DNA from: Hyparrhenia diplandra
Lineage: Eukaryota; Streptophyta; Magnoliopsida; Poales; Poaceae
Direction of reading: 5' to 3'
Assembly (NCBI GenBank): GCA_015847255.1
Contig: JADLZK010002795.1
Coordinates: 1 to 64,000, forward strand
Length of the DNA: 64,000 nt
Part shown: piece by piece, positions 11,393 through 24,555 of the stretch
Position numbering within the stretch: the stretch's first letter is position 1
Layout of the letters: each line of letters opens with the position of its first letter
The notes under the pieces: model-generated
Database searches by the model: none
The model's input: only the letters and a program-made list of their open reading frames with translations
What the model was told of the DNA's origin: nothing
Position numbers and translations under genes: made by a program

Positions 11393-11689
11393 TATTAAGT
11401 TTAAACGCACCAAACCAGGTTCAACCCAAAAAGCTTAAAGAGGTGGGCAATTCACTTATATTCCAACACTTCCCCTTCACCCCCTCACGCCGAGATCTCG
11501 GCGACGAGCGAGCCTCAAACGTGGAATAGGAGCGCAGCAACAATTATTTTATTTAATTGTGCTAGCCAGGGATTCAAGTTTCGAGACCTCCTGGGCTTTG
11601 ATACCATATTAAATTGCATGCACCAACCAATTCAACCCAAAAGCTTAAGTTCGATAGGAAGAGGTGGGCAATTCACTTATATTCCAACA
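11393..11689 (-). mobile_element. TRIM (miniature LTR retrotransposon)
   Basis: On the minus strand the 5' LTR (11689-11607) starts TGTTGGAATATAAGTG and is followed directly by a primer-binding site TGGTATCAAAGCC (11606-11594), complementary to initiator methionine tRNA. The second LTR copy (11468-11393) shares the same start and AAGCTTTTGGGTTGA-like core. The whole element is 297 bp and is flanked by the 5 bp duplication ATTTT (11388-11392 and 11690-11694). It has no coding capacity. This fits the TRIM/SMART class of grass mini-retrotransposons by sequence memory. Confidence 0.88.
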
Positions 11690-11694
11690 ATTTT

Positions 11695-12860
11695 GTTATG
11701 TAGTCAAAGTTGAGGATTGTCATTTTTGGAAAACAAAAATAACTCTTTTTTTTTTACAGTTGTACCCTAGGGGAATTAAAGCTATAGTTGGAGGGACCAA
11801 AAGCCTCGCTACTTGGGTCCATTGACCAAGCTTGTTCGATGGTCGATCAAGAGAGGAAGTCATGTAATCGCCATCGACCGTGTAGTCATTGAGAAGTAAT
11901 TATTTGGTCTTCGTTGACATATACTGTACTTTTAATGTCCCAAATTGTAAGACGTTTTATTTTTTAATCAAGTTTGATTATTTGTCTTATTAAAAAATAG
12001 TATGGAATATCACCTCTGTCGTGGCCTGCCTTACAGTTATTAATAAACATTTTCAAGAAGGAATTAGATTTGATTATTGTTGGAAATTTTTTTTAATAAG
12101 ACGACCGATTGAACTTAGGATCACAAACAGTCAAACGCCTTATAATGACTGATTAAACTTAGGATCACAAATGGGTCAAACGCCTTATAATTCGAGATAG
12201 AAGAATTACTAGAGATTGCTCCCTCCCAAATAAAACGTAATCACTTGTTATCCATGTAGGTTCGCATCAAACTGTGGTTTTGATGACGTACTAGGGAGCT
12301 GAGAATGGGTCAATGGGAGATTGTGGCTATGCGGTATGTATACGAAACAAAGCAAGGGGCACCTTTTAAGAGGAGAGCAGCAAGTGCGGGGTATGTGGTA
12401 TGCATCAAGACAATTAGGAGGAGGACAAACTTACACCGCGAGAGATTCCATATATTAGTCCAAGCAGCAAATAGTCCATTGCAGCACATCGTGTTAGAGC
12501 GGAGCAGAGTGGGGCAAAATCGTGTTAGAGCGGAGCAGTGGGGCAAATCGAGCCCATGCACGACTTTGGCGCATAGGTGTGCAAAGGGGTATTTTAGGTC
12601 ACCTCGAAACTCTTTTAATTCATGTATTTGTAATACATCTTTAAAAATTTGAATAAGTAGTACAAATATTTGAACTAAAAAGGTTTGGAGGTGCACCTAA
12701 TTGTGACCAATTTGCACACCTAGTGGCACATGTGTTTTGCACCCCATTAGCTCTCCCAACCTCTCAACAAATGCACATAATTATTACTTATTTGTGCTGA
12801 ATCAATGTTTAGTCAGATCTTATATGTGACTAAGGCAATTCCACCAGCATTTAGTTTGAG
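11695..12860. other. intergenic with degenerate MITE remnants
   Basis: No gene seen. The stretch 11940-12200 has AATGTCCCAAATTGTAAGACG at one side and GCCTTATAATTCGAGA at the other, with an internally duplicated ACTTAGGATCACAAA segment (12114 and 12158). This resembles a decayed Stowaway-type MITE, but the ends are not clean enough to bound it. A CTCCCTCC-like end lies near 12220. Confidence 0.4.
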
Positions 12861-12862
12861 CC

Positions 12863-12952
12863 TTAATTTTAATTTGGTTTTAATTAAATATAAAATCTAG
12901 CCAATCCTTAATTTTAATTTGGTTTTAATTAAATATAAAATCTAGCCAATCC
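12863..12952. repeat. 45 bp tandem duplication
   Basis: An AT-rich unit starting TTAATTTTAATTTGGTTT and ending CTAGCCAATCC is present twice back to back, with no difference visible. The start landmarks are 12863 and 12908. Confidence 0.8.
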
Positions 12953-13262
12953 ATTTTTTTTTTTTTTTTTAGAATGACACAGACAACGTAGACACTCACA
13001 ACACGCACGCACACTCACCCCTATGAACACACGCGACGCAAACCCTACCCTATGAGCACCTCCGCATAGGACTGGGCAATGGATCCGGAGATTCTCTCGG
13101 TCAGAAGCGCCTTCGCCGTCGACGAACGCCGCTACCACTTAATGCATAATGCTTGGGAAAATCACGGGAAAATTCCCAAGAAAAGGTGCGAAAGCAACAG
13201 GATTTGAACCCCAGTGGGTAGCGTCTCCACCTGGACCGGCCCTACCATCGGGACTACAAGCT
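12953..13262 (-). mobile_element. tRNA-derived SINE
   Basis: On the minus strand a tRNA-like head (about 13260-13195) contains a polymerase III B-box-like GGTTCAAATCC (13201-13211 region) and an upstream A-box-like TAGTCCCGATGG. The body includes GTGAGTGTGCGTGCG and the element ends in an A run, seen as the T run at 12953-12971. The same 3' body words occur at 41280-41355, followed by another A run. Its target-site duplication could not be confirmed. Confidence 0.6.
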
Positions 13263-13549
13263 CCAATTCAAGATCCAAATTTTAATCTAATAACACATAT
13301 CTTTGATGTCCTAGGGACATTATTTATCTGTTGCATACTCATGGGCCGGCCCAAATCTAACACTAGTACTCCGCAACGACAAACCCCATTGCCTCTGTTT
13401 TCATTGGGCCCAGCCATTCTGGCATTCTCCCCATTGCCATCATCTTCCCAACATCCACGAGCCAACCGCCGTCTGGTAGTGTTCTGTTCCCGCCGTGGCA
13501 CCCATCACCTCCTGCAGCTCTTACTGCCAGCGGCCGCCGGCCGCCGCAG

Positions 13550-15846
13550 ATGCAGAACCCCAGCGGAACCATCCTCCAGCTCTACCATGCGGGCCGGCTT
13601 TCCGCCGCGCTCCGGGCCTTCGAGTCGCTCCCCTCCTCCCCAGCATCCGCCCCCCGACATTCTCACCGTCGCTGCCTATGCCGCGCTCGTCGCGGCCTGC
13701 TCCCGCCTCCGCTCCCTCCCGCAGGGGGGCGTCTCGTCCACCGTCACCTCCTTGCCGCCTCCACCAAGGACGCGTACCTCGCTCGCAACACCATTCTCAG
13801 CAACCACCTCATCACCATGTACGGCCGCTGCGCCGCCCCAGACTCTGCCCGCGTGGTGTTCGACGGGATGCTCGACAGGAACCCCGTCTCCTGGGCCGCC
13901 GTTATCGCGGCGCATGCGCAGAACAGCCGGTGCGCTGACGCCATGGGCCTTCTCCTCCATGCTGCGGTCGGGGACTGCGCCCGACCAGTTTGCGCTCGGC
14001 AGCGCGGTCCGCGCGTGCAGAGCTTGGGGACTTGGGCCTAGGGAGGCAGGTGCATGCGCAGGCCATAAAATGGGAGAGCGGAAGTGACCTGATCGTGCAG
14101 AACGCACTCGTCACCATGTACTCCAAGAGTGGTTCAGTTGGGGATGGATTCACGCTCTTTGAGAGGATTAGGGACAAAGATTTGATTTCATGGGGGTCAA
14201 TCATCGCCGGGCTTGCACAGCAAGGTTGTGAAATGGACGCACTACACATTTTCAGGGAGATGATTTCTGAAGGCATGCACTACCCCAACGAGTTTCATTT
14301 TTGGGAGTGTCTTCAGGGCCTGCTCTGTTGTTGTTAACAGTTTGGAGTATGGGGAGCAGATTCACGGTTTATCTGTCAAGTATCGGTTGGATCGCGATTC
14401 ATACGCAGGTTGCTCATTAAGTGACATGTATGCCCGATGCAGTAAGCTTGACTCGGCAAAGGAAGGTGTTTCACAGAATTGAGTCACCTGATTTGGTTTC
14501 TTGGAATTCTTAATAAATGCTTTCTCTGCTGAGGGGCTCCTTAGTGAGGCTGTGGTCCTGTTCTCTGAGATGAGAGATTCTGGTCCGAGGCCTGATGGTA
14601 TAACTGTTATGGCTTTGTTATGTGCCTGTGTTGGCTGTGATGCTTTGCATCAAGGTAGATCCATCCACTCCTACTTGGTCAAATTAGGTTTTAGGCTGGG
14701 ATGTTAAGGTATGCAATTCTTTACTCAGCATGTATGCAAGGTGTTTGGACTTCCCTCTGCAATGGATGTCTTTCACGAGACAAATGATCGTGATATTGTC
14801 ACCTGGAACAGTATTCTTACTGCTTGTGTGCAGCACCGGCATCTGGAAGATGTATTTAAGTTATTCAGCCTCTTGCACAGGTCAATGCCAAGTCTGGATC
14901 GGATCAGTCTAAACAATGTTTTGAGTGCTTCTGCTGAGCTGGGTTACTTTGAAATGGTGAAACAGGTTCATGCATATGCCTTCAAGGTTGGACTAGTGGG
15001 TGATTCAGTGCTGAGTAATGGTCTGATTGACACTTATGCTAAATGTGGAAGTTTAGATGATGCCAACAAGCTCTTTGAAATAATGGGCACGAGCAGCGAT
15101 GTGTTCTCTCTTGGAGCTGCTTGATTGTTGGCTATGCCCAATTTGGTTATGCAAAGGAAGCACTTGATTTATTTGCCAGGATGACAAACCTTGGAGTCAA
15201 GCCAAATCATGTAACCTTTGTTGGTGTCCTCACAGCATGCAGTCGTGTAGGACTTGTTGATGAAGGCTGCTATTACTACAGTATTATGGAATCTGAATAT
15301 GGCATTGTCCCAACAAGAGAGCATTGCTCATGTGTCCTTGATTTGTTGGCACGTGCTGGGAGACTAAGCGAGGCCGCAAAGTTTGTTGATCAAATGCCAT
15401 TTGAACCTGATATTATAATGTGGAAGACTCTGCTAGCCGCTAGCAGAACACATAATGATGTCGAGATGGGGAAGAGGGCAGCAGAAGGTGTTTTAAATAT
15501 TGATCCTTCTCATTCAGCAGCCTATGTCCTTTTGTGCAACATATATGCTTCATCTGGCAATTGGAACGAGTTTGCAAGATTGAAGAAGGATATGAGAAAC
15601 AGTGGAGTCCAGAAATCACCTGGGAAGAGTTGGATTAAACTCAAGGGCGAGCTGAAAGTCTTTATTGTAGAGGACAGATCGCATCCAGAGACTGATGAAA
15701 TGTACACAATGCTGGAGCTAATCGGATTGGAAATGGTAAAAGCGGGTTATATCCCAGAACTTTCATGTCAGTCATGTAGATATGTTAGTTCTGACCACAC
15801 ATATTATGATTTTCTGGGCGAAGAAATGTTAACTGAATATGGTTGA
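13550..15846 (+). pseudogene. pentatricopeptide repeat (PLS/E class) gene broken by about ten indels
   Basis: PPR proteins of this class act in mitochondria or chloroplasts in RNA processing or editing; the target cannot be read here. ATG at 13550 (MQNPSGTILQLYHAG), stop at 15844-15846, single exon. Successive PPR units are clear: SNHLITMYGRC, NPVSWAAVIAAHAQN, NALVTMYSKSG, DLISWGSIIAGLAQQG, DIVTWNSILTACVQH, NGLIDTYAKCGSLDDA, then KPNHVTFVGVLTACSRVGLV and an E domain (KSPGKSWIKL, HPETDEMYTMLE). The frame changes about ten times. Examples are an extra T near 14297, an extra G near 14463, a lost T near 14511, an extra G near 14699 and an extra TC near 15107. Restoring the count gives about 765 residues, a normal size. 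The last 720 bp are open. It is either a young pseudogene or a gene in poor-quality sequence; conservation between breaks favours a recent or artefactual cause. Confidence 0.85.
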
Positions 15847-16987
15847 GTCAGTTCAAAACAATCATTGCTGATTCCCTAGGTTTTTCTTTTACCATATCAC
15901 AACTTTCTTTTGTCAATTGCCAAAGGAAATCAAGGTTCACTAGAATTGCACCACCAAGTATCGATAAGGTACTTGGAGCTTACCTTTGTGCTGCATTTTT
16001 GATGATTCAGTAACGTCAGGTTGTGGATTTCCCTTTCCTAAATGGATGGAAGAAAAGGTAATGTCTTTTACAAGAAAATTATCTGTTTCTTTGGTTCCAA
16101 GACTCTGGTTTTCTAGTTGAACATACATGAGGGAGAAATGTCTTAACATTGTGGTTGGACTGTGTACATACTACATAGCAGTGAATCTGTGGAGGAAGCA
16201 ACTGAAATTGACGCTGCTGTTTCATAGCTGATGGCAGCTTCTTCTGCCACCCCCTCAAACTCTGTAATGATTTCTGTTGTAATCTAGTTTCAAAAGAATA
16301 GCTGATGGCGGTTACACCTGTTTGAAGTGCCACATATTCTTGTCGAGTAGGTTTCAAGCTAGTGGACAAGACACATGATTCATGAACTATCTGAACTCTT
16401 ACAGAATAGTTAAAACCTTTGAATATTGAATTTACTGTTCAGAAGCCCTGCCTTTTATGGGTAGCTGCTTGCTAGTACACTGCCTGTAAGGTGTTCGTAG
16501 CAATAATACATCTCATGCAAAGCAGCTTTGATGATACTATCTGACGTAGACCACTTTTGCATAAATGAATCCACCTGGAGCTTCTGAGGTATAATATTTT
16601 ATCCTCCATTTCTTTCACCTTGGAATTGGAACTGATTCTGATGGTAGACTGCTGATTTTATTGTGTACTTACTACTTAGAGTAGCAGTTCAGAAGTGATC
16701 TATGGAATGTCCTCAGGATTTATTGTTTGATTTTGTTTGACTAGCTTGGTAAAGTAGAGAACTACATCTGCTAAAGTATAGTTTGAAATCTGCACTAGTA
16801 AAGCTTCAGCTGGAACAGCTGTGTGTAGAATACAATCAAATAATAATTTTAATGTCAAAATATACATTCTCTACAAATTTTAAAATCTTCTTTTCCTAAA
16901 AGGGAAATCAAGAATGAAATGAATGGCTTTCCAGGTCCATTAAATTCGAAGGGCAGTTCATACTAGACCTAAACTACAAGATAAGCC
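15847..16987. other. 3' flanks of convergent genes
   Basis: This lies between the 3' end of the PPR gene and the 3' end of the minus-strand transporter. I see no separate gene. It probably holds the 3' UTRs of both. Confidence 0.5.
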
Positions 16988-19765
16988 TTAGCAGTCGTGA
17001 GATAAACCATTTGCTTTCTTGGTGTCGCTGCTGTCTTTAGTTGCCAAAAGTGGTTCAGCCCTCCTTATCTGGCATCTACATATACATCATGAAAAACATC
17101 AGAAAGGGTGAACTGAAAAAATGCTGTACATATTAAATTGTACTTCAAGGACGAATTGACAATTTTGTTGCATATTTCATGATGTTAATTATGTTGCAGG
17201 CTTGCAGCTGTGTATATTCCATTCTGAATCTAAAATAATTCACTTCACATGGTGCTTGTAGCGCACATCATTACCTAAACATTACAAGATCCAATCTGGT
17301 TGACAGTATTGGAGGTGCCATAATTTTTGTCTATCCGTATCATACTAATGCTTAATACTGATTCTGTTCAGCGTGCCAAATCTAACGTAATTTCCTTTTT
17401 TTGTAAATTTCAATGTTTATTTCATTATGGTTATACCAAAGTAGAAGATTCAACCACTACTGTATTTAATTTGATGAAATGGACTCTTGATTTTGCTGCC
17501 TGAGTATAGGAAGCAGGACAGTCATTGGAATGGCTGTGCTATGTTTATCACTTCTTTTTTTATCCATAAAAACTATCTATGATAAATATGATTTTCTTTT
17601 GAAAAAGATAAATATGAATTATAATGCATGTTATTCAAGGATTGGAAAAACTAAAACCTGTGAAACTGGCAGAGCATCATTTGCTGACTTCTTCTTGCTT
17701 TCTCTTACAGAGAAGTAGGAGTACAGTGCCATCCCAAATATGGCAATTAGAATGCCCAATATGTTCCTTAGAGTGAAAGGATCATGTAATAGAGTGTAGC
17801 CAAATGATAGAACCAGACATGTCTTAAGGTGACCAAGCACCTGGTAGGTCACTGGAGATGTTGTTCCAATCACAAGAAATGTACTGAAGTTCACAGACAC
17901 AGCAATCAAGCATGATAGGACAATGAAACCCTGCACACAATTTCATCATCAAATTTGAGGTATACATGAGATTTTTTTCCAATAGGAAAGAATATGGCAA
18001 GAGAGTAATACTGACTTGAAAATGCGTTTATATTCTAGCTATATCTGCTGATGCCATTGAACGCTTGATTTTATTTAAATTCTGTAGATATCAGCGAACT
18101 ATTTTACAGTACATAAAACATGTTTTGCGTTTGAAGCGCTTTCACATGATTAAAGATCTACACACACCAATTAGTTTCTTAGCAAACTTGCAGGTCTCAG
18201 AATTTTAATATTCTGCAAATTATAGAATTGGCTGGTTTGTATCTTAAATCCGTTGAGTTCGTAAATAGTAATTGCAAGAATACTATTTCATGTATTTGGG
18301 TAAAGTATTAAGATCATACCAGAACTGGAGCAGAGTATTTGTGTGCAAAAAGACACCGGCTAGTAAGGAGTTGATCAACAAAAGGGCCAGTTGCAAAACA
18401 GAATTGCCGCCTGGTAAGGCGCAGATTGGTACAGAAGCTGTGTTGAGGAGACCTTCAATCTCTTCTGTATCGTATTTGTGAGCTTCGTTCAAAAAAGATT
18501 TGGTTAAGGATTAGCACTGGTACTGGTATATGAAGAATGTGGCAGATTCATGCCAAGTGATTCATAAAGTGGCTCCAACTAGAAGGTCTGTAAATAGCTT
18601 ATAAAATTTTCAGTACTGGGTCCTTGTATGCTTTTTTTTTTAAAAAAAAAATAATGAACTATTTTATCAATGTACAGTGCAACAAGAATGGGTTAAAAAG
18701 AACTAAAAATATTTGCTTTTAGGTCTTACAGTTTTCAGACTATTGATTATTGTATTACTATAATGTAGGATACAATTTGGCCAACACAAGTGGTTGCAAT
18801 GGCGAGGCCAGAAAGGACGGACCCAAGTAGATTTAGCTTGAGATCAGTAACTGAAGCGATTCCAACTCCAAGAAGTAAGACCAGAAGAGAAAGCTTGATA
18901 CTCTCGCTGCACATTATTGAGTTGGTATTAGCTCAATGAAAATAAAAGTGAATACCACAGGGACTACTTAGGCCCAGAAAACAATAGACATATTTAATCA
19001 ATCATTTGATCCAAGAGTTTATTTCAAAATATATGAAACCTAATTGTTCTCCTGAATCAAATGTACAAAATGGATCAGAAGATTTCAGTGTTTTATTCCT
19101 CAAAAAAGATTTCAGTGTTTGCTTAAGTTATTTTCTATCATTCCTTTGACCATAAATGAAGTCTGATATTGTGAGAAAACAGCTCAGTTTATATCTCGAA
19201 CCTGAATCTTTTCTTCAAGAAGATAGTCTCCAATAGCACAGTGAAAGGTATGATCGCCAATTTTGTCATCTGTAGAACATTCTGAGTTTAGTGTATCTGC
19301 ACATGTTTATATTAAACGTTACCTAGACGAGCTTACCTGGTAGAATCCAATGGAGTTGAATCCTAAACTCAGGTTGAGAAGGCCAATTGACGTGCCATTC
19401 AGCAACCCAAAGAGTATCACTGTTTGTCCATCAATTGCCTTGGACTCAAAGAAATGTAAGCGCTGTGCCACATGGAGGGTGCAGAAGGTCACCATCAGAT
19501 GCCAGCTTGTTAATGTTGTAGCTGCATTGGTTCATAAACAAGACAAGTCGACGGTCACACTCTGATAAGTATGCAGATTTGGTGCATCCATGATTTTTTT
19601 GTTATTCAAGGTCCATTGATGCATGGAAAAACAAAGTATGTTGTACTAACCAAATGGAAAACCAAGTGTGCTCATGAGAGCTTTGTTGCAGATGACAATG
19701 GCAACTGAAGATGCAACAGAGAGTGCAAGCGACCCGATCACACCGAGCTGGAAACCAGCTGACAT
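16988..19765 (-). CDS. nucleotide-sugar transporter, NST-KT group (UXT/URGT-like), two 1-nt insertions
   Basis: Golgi multi-spanning antiporter expected to import a UDP-sugar (xylose, or rhamnose/galactose in related clades) in exchange for UMP. Coding exons (minus): 19765-19651, 19521-19337, 19269-19202, 18906-18774, 18482-18320, 17930-17658, 17075-16988. Start MSAGFQLGVIGSLALSVASS; family motifs TSWHLMVTFCTLHVA, LNLSLGFNSIGFYQ, KLAIIPFTVLLETIF, VSSTQLLYQSAPYQA, FLVIGTTSPVTYQVLGHLKT and NILGILIAIFGM. The KT of GHLKT is the group signature. All junctions are GT-AG and phases agree, except that exon 5 has one extra base in a T run (CTGTTTTGCAAC) and exon 7 one extra G (GAGGGCT). Removing them gives 340 residues, a normal length, ending NGLSHDC. 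The tail SVRESKKKSAND favours the UXT side, but substrate is not decided by sequence. Confidence 0.88.
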
Positions 19766-21863
19766 CTTGACGAACTGGTGTTTGTCTGCTTGTCTGAATC
19801 CAAATCTGTAAAGAGTAATCTGAGGTATGCATACTAAACTTGAGAAAATAAAAGCATATCAAGTTCATTCCCTGTGTCTGGCTTGAACTCAATGCTATTA
19901 TGCAACCATAGTCTTTTGTTAATTATAACTGCCCATTTGTTATTATGAATTATCGAACAGTTGGTGCCCTAACTCACTTGAGCACTGAACGGGCTGGGTG
20001 GTAGTTAGCATTTGTTTGACTATAACATCCTTGTTAGTTGTTGCCAGAACCCATGATTTTCATTGTAGAATGCAAGGGGTGGTCATAATCTTAGCTGGTC
20101 CAAGCCCAATTCATGAACAAGAACAGTATGGAGATGGTATCCTTGAATCCCCTTTATTGCTGGTTATAGGGAAAAGGGATTGCATTTGTTCAATCTGCTG
20201 GAGATTCTTTTATATGCATCACATGGACATCACAAAACGTAAGCCTAGCACTTGGGCTGCCACATATAATATTGCTCACACCAAACAAGGCTAATCATAA
20301 CCAAGTTGGTCATCACGAACGAATCACATAAAGCGACTAAGGCCAGTAAGTAGTAACCCAACATGCCTATATATTGACTGAATCGGCAGCTCAAGATCAG
20401 GAAGTGCGAAGTTCGTCTGATTGCACATGTATATGCTGCTTTTTATCTCCGAAACAAATGAGTGTCCATTGTACCCGACCTTACTTTTGAGCCAGTAGCT
20501 AGCCTTGTCTTATACTGTTGGCTTGTCCTATATTTTGGAGAGCAGGAGCCTACTACCTACTGGACTGCTACTGGGCCTCAGATCTACAACAAACAGGTGG
20601 TTGCAGTTGCTTTCAAATGATTCATAGGATTACCAAAAAAAAAAAAAAAAGATTCATAAGATGACCGGAATAGAAGAAACTGAACACATGCATGGTCTTA
20701 TGGTTATCCAATCCACCTCACGCTTCATGTGTTTGGTGGTCACTTATTATAATATATATTAATATGTTGCTTAAGAAGTAGCTTTGCATGGTTGGTAAGA
20801 TCCAAGTGGTTGAGAAGGAAGTTTGTTGAAACTGACCTTTTGTTGTAGTGCAAACGGATGGAAAATCCTAATGCATCAATCTCCATATGACAGAGGATTA
20901 TGCTGTCTTTAGATTGGTTCTTATTTCCTTCTGTTTCCAACTAAATCGATGGAATTTGCAACCCAGATCAATTTGACTTTTTTTTTTAAAAAAAAAATGA
21001 ATTTTATAAAAAAATCTGCCAATTCTAGAAAGCCTAAAGCAGGGAGCTCGTGTTGATGCAGATGTACGGGCTGAAAGGCTAGTTGCATGTAACATGGCTA
21101 GCATTGCCGTAAAGGCATGGGTAGACAGTTCTACTCAATTATTTCATGAAAATCATCACATACTGCATAAACTTTTCCTGAAATAATAGCCACCCATAAA
21201 ACAACGATTAGAGTCGTTAATATCATCTGTGCTAACCCGATGCTTTGGGATTCCTGATTTATATTTGTGTGCATTTTGTTCACATAAGCAGTTTGGCACA
21301 TAGCATGGGATCAATGAAGGCGCATGCTAATGGCCTACCGGACCAGGTAACTTAAAATGCCTATTTCGTTATTTAATATTTTTTTTCAAACTCCTACCGT
21401 TCTAAAAACAAAGCAAGACCGTGTACATAACTACATATATCTTAGAGAGAACAAAAAAAAAATGCACACATTATCACGAATCAGGAGAAAATGAGAAGGA
21501 TGTACTATGCTGTTCGGGTGGCTTCAGATTATAACAATACAAAACAATTAGCATACACATTACACTGGTCATACAGTACAAGTATACTTTTATAGTGATA
21601 ATAATTGCTTCTCTGAATCTAGCCGGACACAAGTATATTTTGGCAATAATGCGCTGGCTTGTCAACAATTAAGTTTATGAATTACGTTGTCAAAATTCAG
21701 AAGGCATAGAATATGATGAAGAAATGGGCACAGCAATTCGAAACCTCTTGTCACCGAGTCCACTAAACAGAAATCTAGAACCGACTAAACATGGGCACTA
21801 GTGGGAAGCAAACAACATTGATAGATAAAGATCAGACGACAGTCTGAATAAATTGGTGCTTAC

Positions 21864-22020
21864 TTGAGACTTGTGCTGTCGCAGCAATCTGTCTTCCCCT
21901 GCTCCTTGTTGCTTCTTCTGTAGTTTCCCAACTAGGAGAGAGAGAGAGAGAGAGAGAGAGGTGCTGTTCTACGATGAAGAGGAAGAGGAAGAGAGGGAGG
22001 GCGACGCACTTTTATGTCCA
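21864..22020 (-). other. probable 5' UTR exon of the transporter, CT-rich
   Basis: On the minus strand a pyrimidine tract (CT repeat, the GA run at 21930-21960) is followed by an adenine-rich leader and a donor CTCAA|GTAAGC at 21864/21863. A matching acceptor lies 40 bp before the transporter ATG (exon starts 19805, TACAG|ATTTGG). CT-rich leaders with a first intron are common in plant genes. The transcription start is inferred, not seen. The intron would be about 2.06 kb. Confidence 0.55.
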
Positions 22021-24555
22021 GAGTTTACAGAGGGGAAGGTGCAGAGGCGCGCGCTCGTGTACGGTGGGCGGTTAGGCTGCTTCGCTTGGATGCTGGACTG
22101 CTGGTCAGTGGATGCTTCCTTGTCGAGGCTACAAGGCATCGTGCAACATGCCGGCCACAATGTCGTTGCTACTGGCGTATCGCGTAGGTAGACGCAAGCC
22201 GACCAGCAAAAACGTTCTAGATTACCCAGCCTTTGCATTGGGCCACCGCCGCCAGCATAGAAAACGATGCTCTGAATAGCGAGGGAGTTGGTGCCGGAAA
22301 GATGAACTGCGACGTTGAAGAGTGCGGTATCTCGTAGAGGTGGAGCACGTCGAGACCACGACCATTTTCAGTCACTGCCAAGTTTTATTTAACCCGTGAA
22401 TAGTAGCAAGGTTAACAAGTACTATACTCTATGGAGAGGCGCTCTCTTTTAACAGGTAACTGTTGTGTCTTGTTGTCATGGTTGTGGACAGTCAATTCTC
22501 TCTAATTATCAGCACCTCTGTCTTGTTGTCATGGTTGTGGACAGTCAAGTCTCTCTAATTATCAGCGCCTGTTGTTACTCCGCGATGTACGGATTGATGA
22601 ACCTTAGTCCTTAGAGTTGACTGTAATAAACCGTTGGACCATTTGTGGGAGGAAATTCGCATGGTGTGCCAAGAGTAACAAGACTTCTGGTGACTGGTTT
22701 AGCATATCGACGACACATTGTCGTCGGTCAGATCGATAATTGCGCGTGACGCTTTCAAGTATTTTTTCTTGAATTCCCTTGCAAAAGAGTGAAGGAATTG
22801 ATGGGGACGATGTTTCCATCTTGCCCTGAGATCTGCCACGACGCTCACTTGTTTTTGGTCACCTAATGCCATCAATCACTCTTGGTTCCTTTTGCTGGAA
22901 CGAACCACCAGACCAGACCATATTTCTTTCCAATTACTTTACTTTACCAATGGATCGGAGGCAAGGACAATGCGAAAAGGATCTTTTATCTCAACCTGCG
23001 GTGCGTCCAATGTATATAGCTCGACAAACATCAAAGCCTTGACATGAGTTTGCGCGATCAACTGTAACTTCAGTTCTAGTTCACCTGATGGTTTCCAGAT
23101 CACAGAGACGACAGTACGACAAAACATCCCACCATTTGCAGCTCATGCCACTTTCTCGCTCAAGAAAGTTAGCAATAATCTATAGATTTTCTAAGGATCC
23201 TGCAGTAGAACAACAACAATGCAGGTGACGCATCAGCTGGAGCCGAGCAACAGTCAACCTGCCAGATGCATCATGAGAGCGCCATTGCGACCTAAACCAA
23301 CAGACAGAGGTTGTACATCCATCCACCACTCCGAATAAAAATAAGCCACGCCACGATGAAAAAGAGGACCAAAACATGGTGTAGGCTCCAATAATTGGCA
23401 ACAAAAATAAGAGGTGGTTTTCGGCACCTTGTTTGTTTTGTCACTTGGAGCACAAGGTTGGGTTGGGATGGAGGGGGGTGGTGGTTGTAAATAAAGCGTC
23501 GTCGGGGTTCCTGGGGATGCAAGCAAAGGCAATGGCCCAACAACAGCTAAGCTGCTGGAATGCCCCCGTTTGGTGAACCTTCGGTCTCACTCTTTTCTTG
23601 TGCCTGTACCGACGACCCCACATTCTCCAAACGACCTTTTTTTTTCCCCTGCAAATCCTAGCATCTTTTTTTTTCTTTCGATTGGTTTGGAAACTATGTT
23701 GGTGCTCGGGCCCAAACTCAGACCGAAAATGTTGCCGTCTGAACCTGGCGTAAGCTGACGGCCGGTGATTCCCCATAAAATGCCATTTCTGGCCGTCCCC
23801 GTGCGTGCAGCCCAGCGGTGTTCAGGCGGATCTCCCCGGCCGCCAGAGCTCCGGCCGGTTGATTAGAAACCGACGTCCGTAGTTGAGGGGTTGCCTTCCG
23901 TTGCGGCCCAGCGGCGTGGCCTCGACGTCGACGGCTTGGCGATGATCGCGGCCTCACGAGGCCCTGACGACTTTCTGCTCTTGGTCATCATCGTTCATCG
24001 TCGACGGCGGCACCTGACGATGATGTGGCGGGCCGGGGAGGAAGGAATCATTGTCCCCTTACAATCGGTGTTGGATCGGATCCGACGATACCCTGGAATT
24101 TGGCCCATAATAAGTCTGGAGTGGGCGGGTGTTCTCTGTGCCCATGTCTGAAACAGGCCCACTATCCGTTACCTGAAGCTACTGGGCCAATAGTTCCTGA
24201 CATAAAGGGGCCTACCGGGCCGAAAACATTTTCCTCTCTCGCGATACAGTAATAAGATAATAATCCAGTAACAGCTCATTTGCTACTAGAAACTCGAATT
24301 AACACACGCATAAAAATATCATCTCTGCAGAATTAATACAGCTCATGATATATAGCCAACACTAGATTGATCAGTCGACACATCCCAACATTAGGCGGCG
24401 CATTCTACTCAAGTTATTACAGGAATTAATCAACAGCAATACTGAAGTGGCCTGATCGGTTCTGAATCTTCCTACATCACCATTTGTGCAGGTCTATCTG
24501 CAGACAAACCTAAATGGTCACTGGCTAGTTGTAGCTATTAACACCATTAATTCAT
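22021..24555. other. intergenic with a 53 bp tandem duplication
   Basis: No supportable gene. At 22467-22572 a 53 bp unit containing GTCTTGTTGTCATGG and CTCTAATTATCAGC is repeated in tandem with two visible differences. A stretch from about 23565 starts CCCCCGTTTGG, a common grass DNA-transposon terminus, but I could not find its partner end. The rest upstream of the transporter is promoter sequence without a clear element. Confidence 0.45.

Noticed and set aside
13149..14087. 312-codon plus-strand frame starting before the PPR gene
   Set aside because: It runs from the SINE into a mixture of PPR frames; only short parts match PPR sequence, because of frameshifts.
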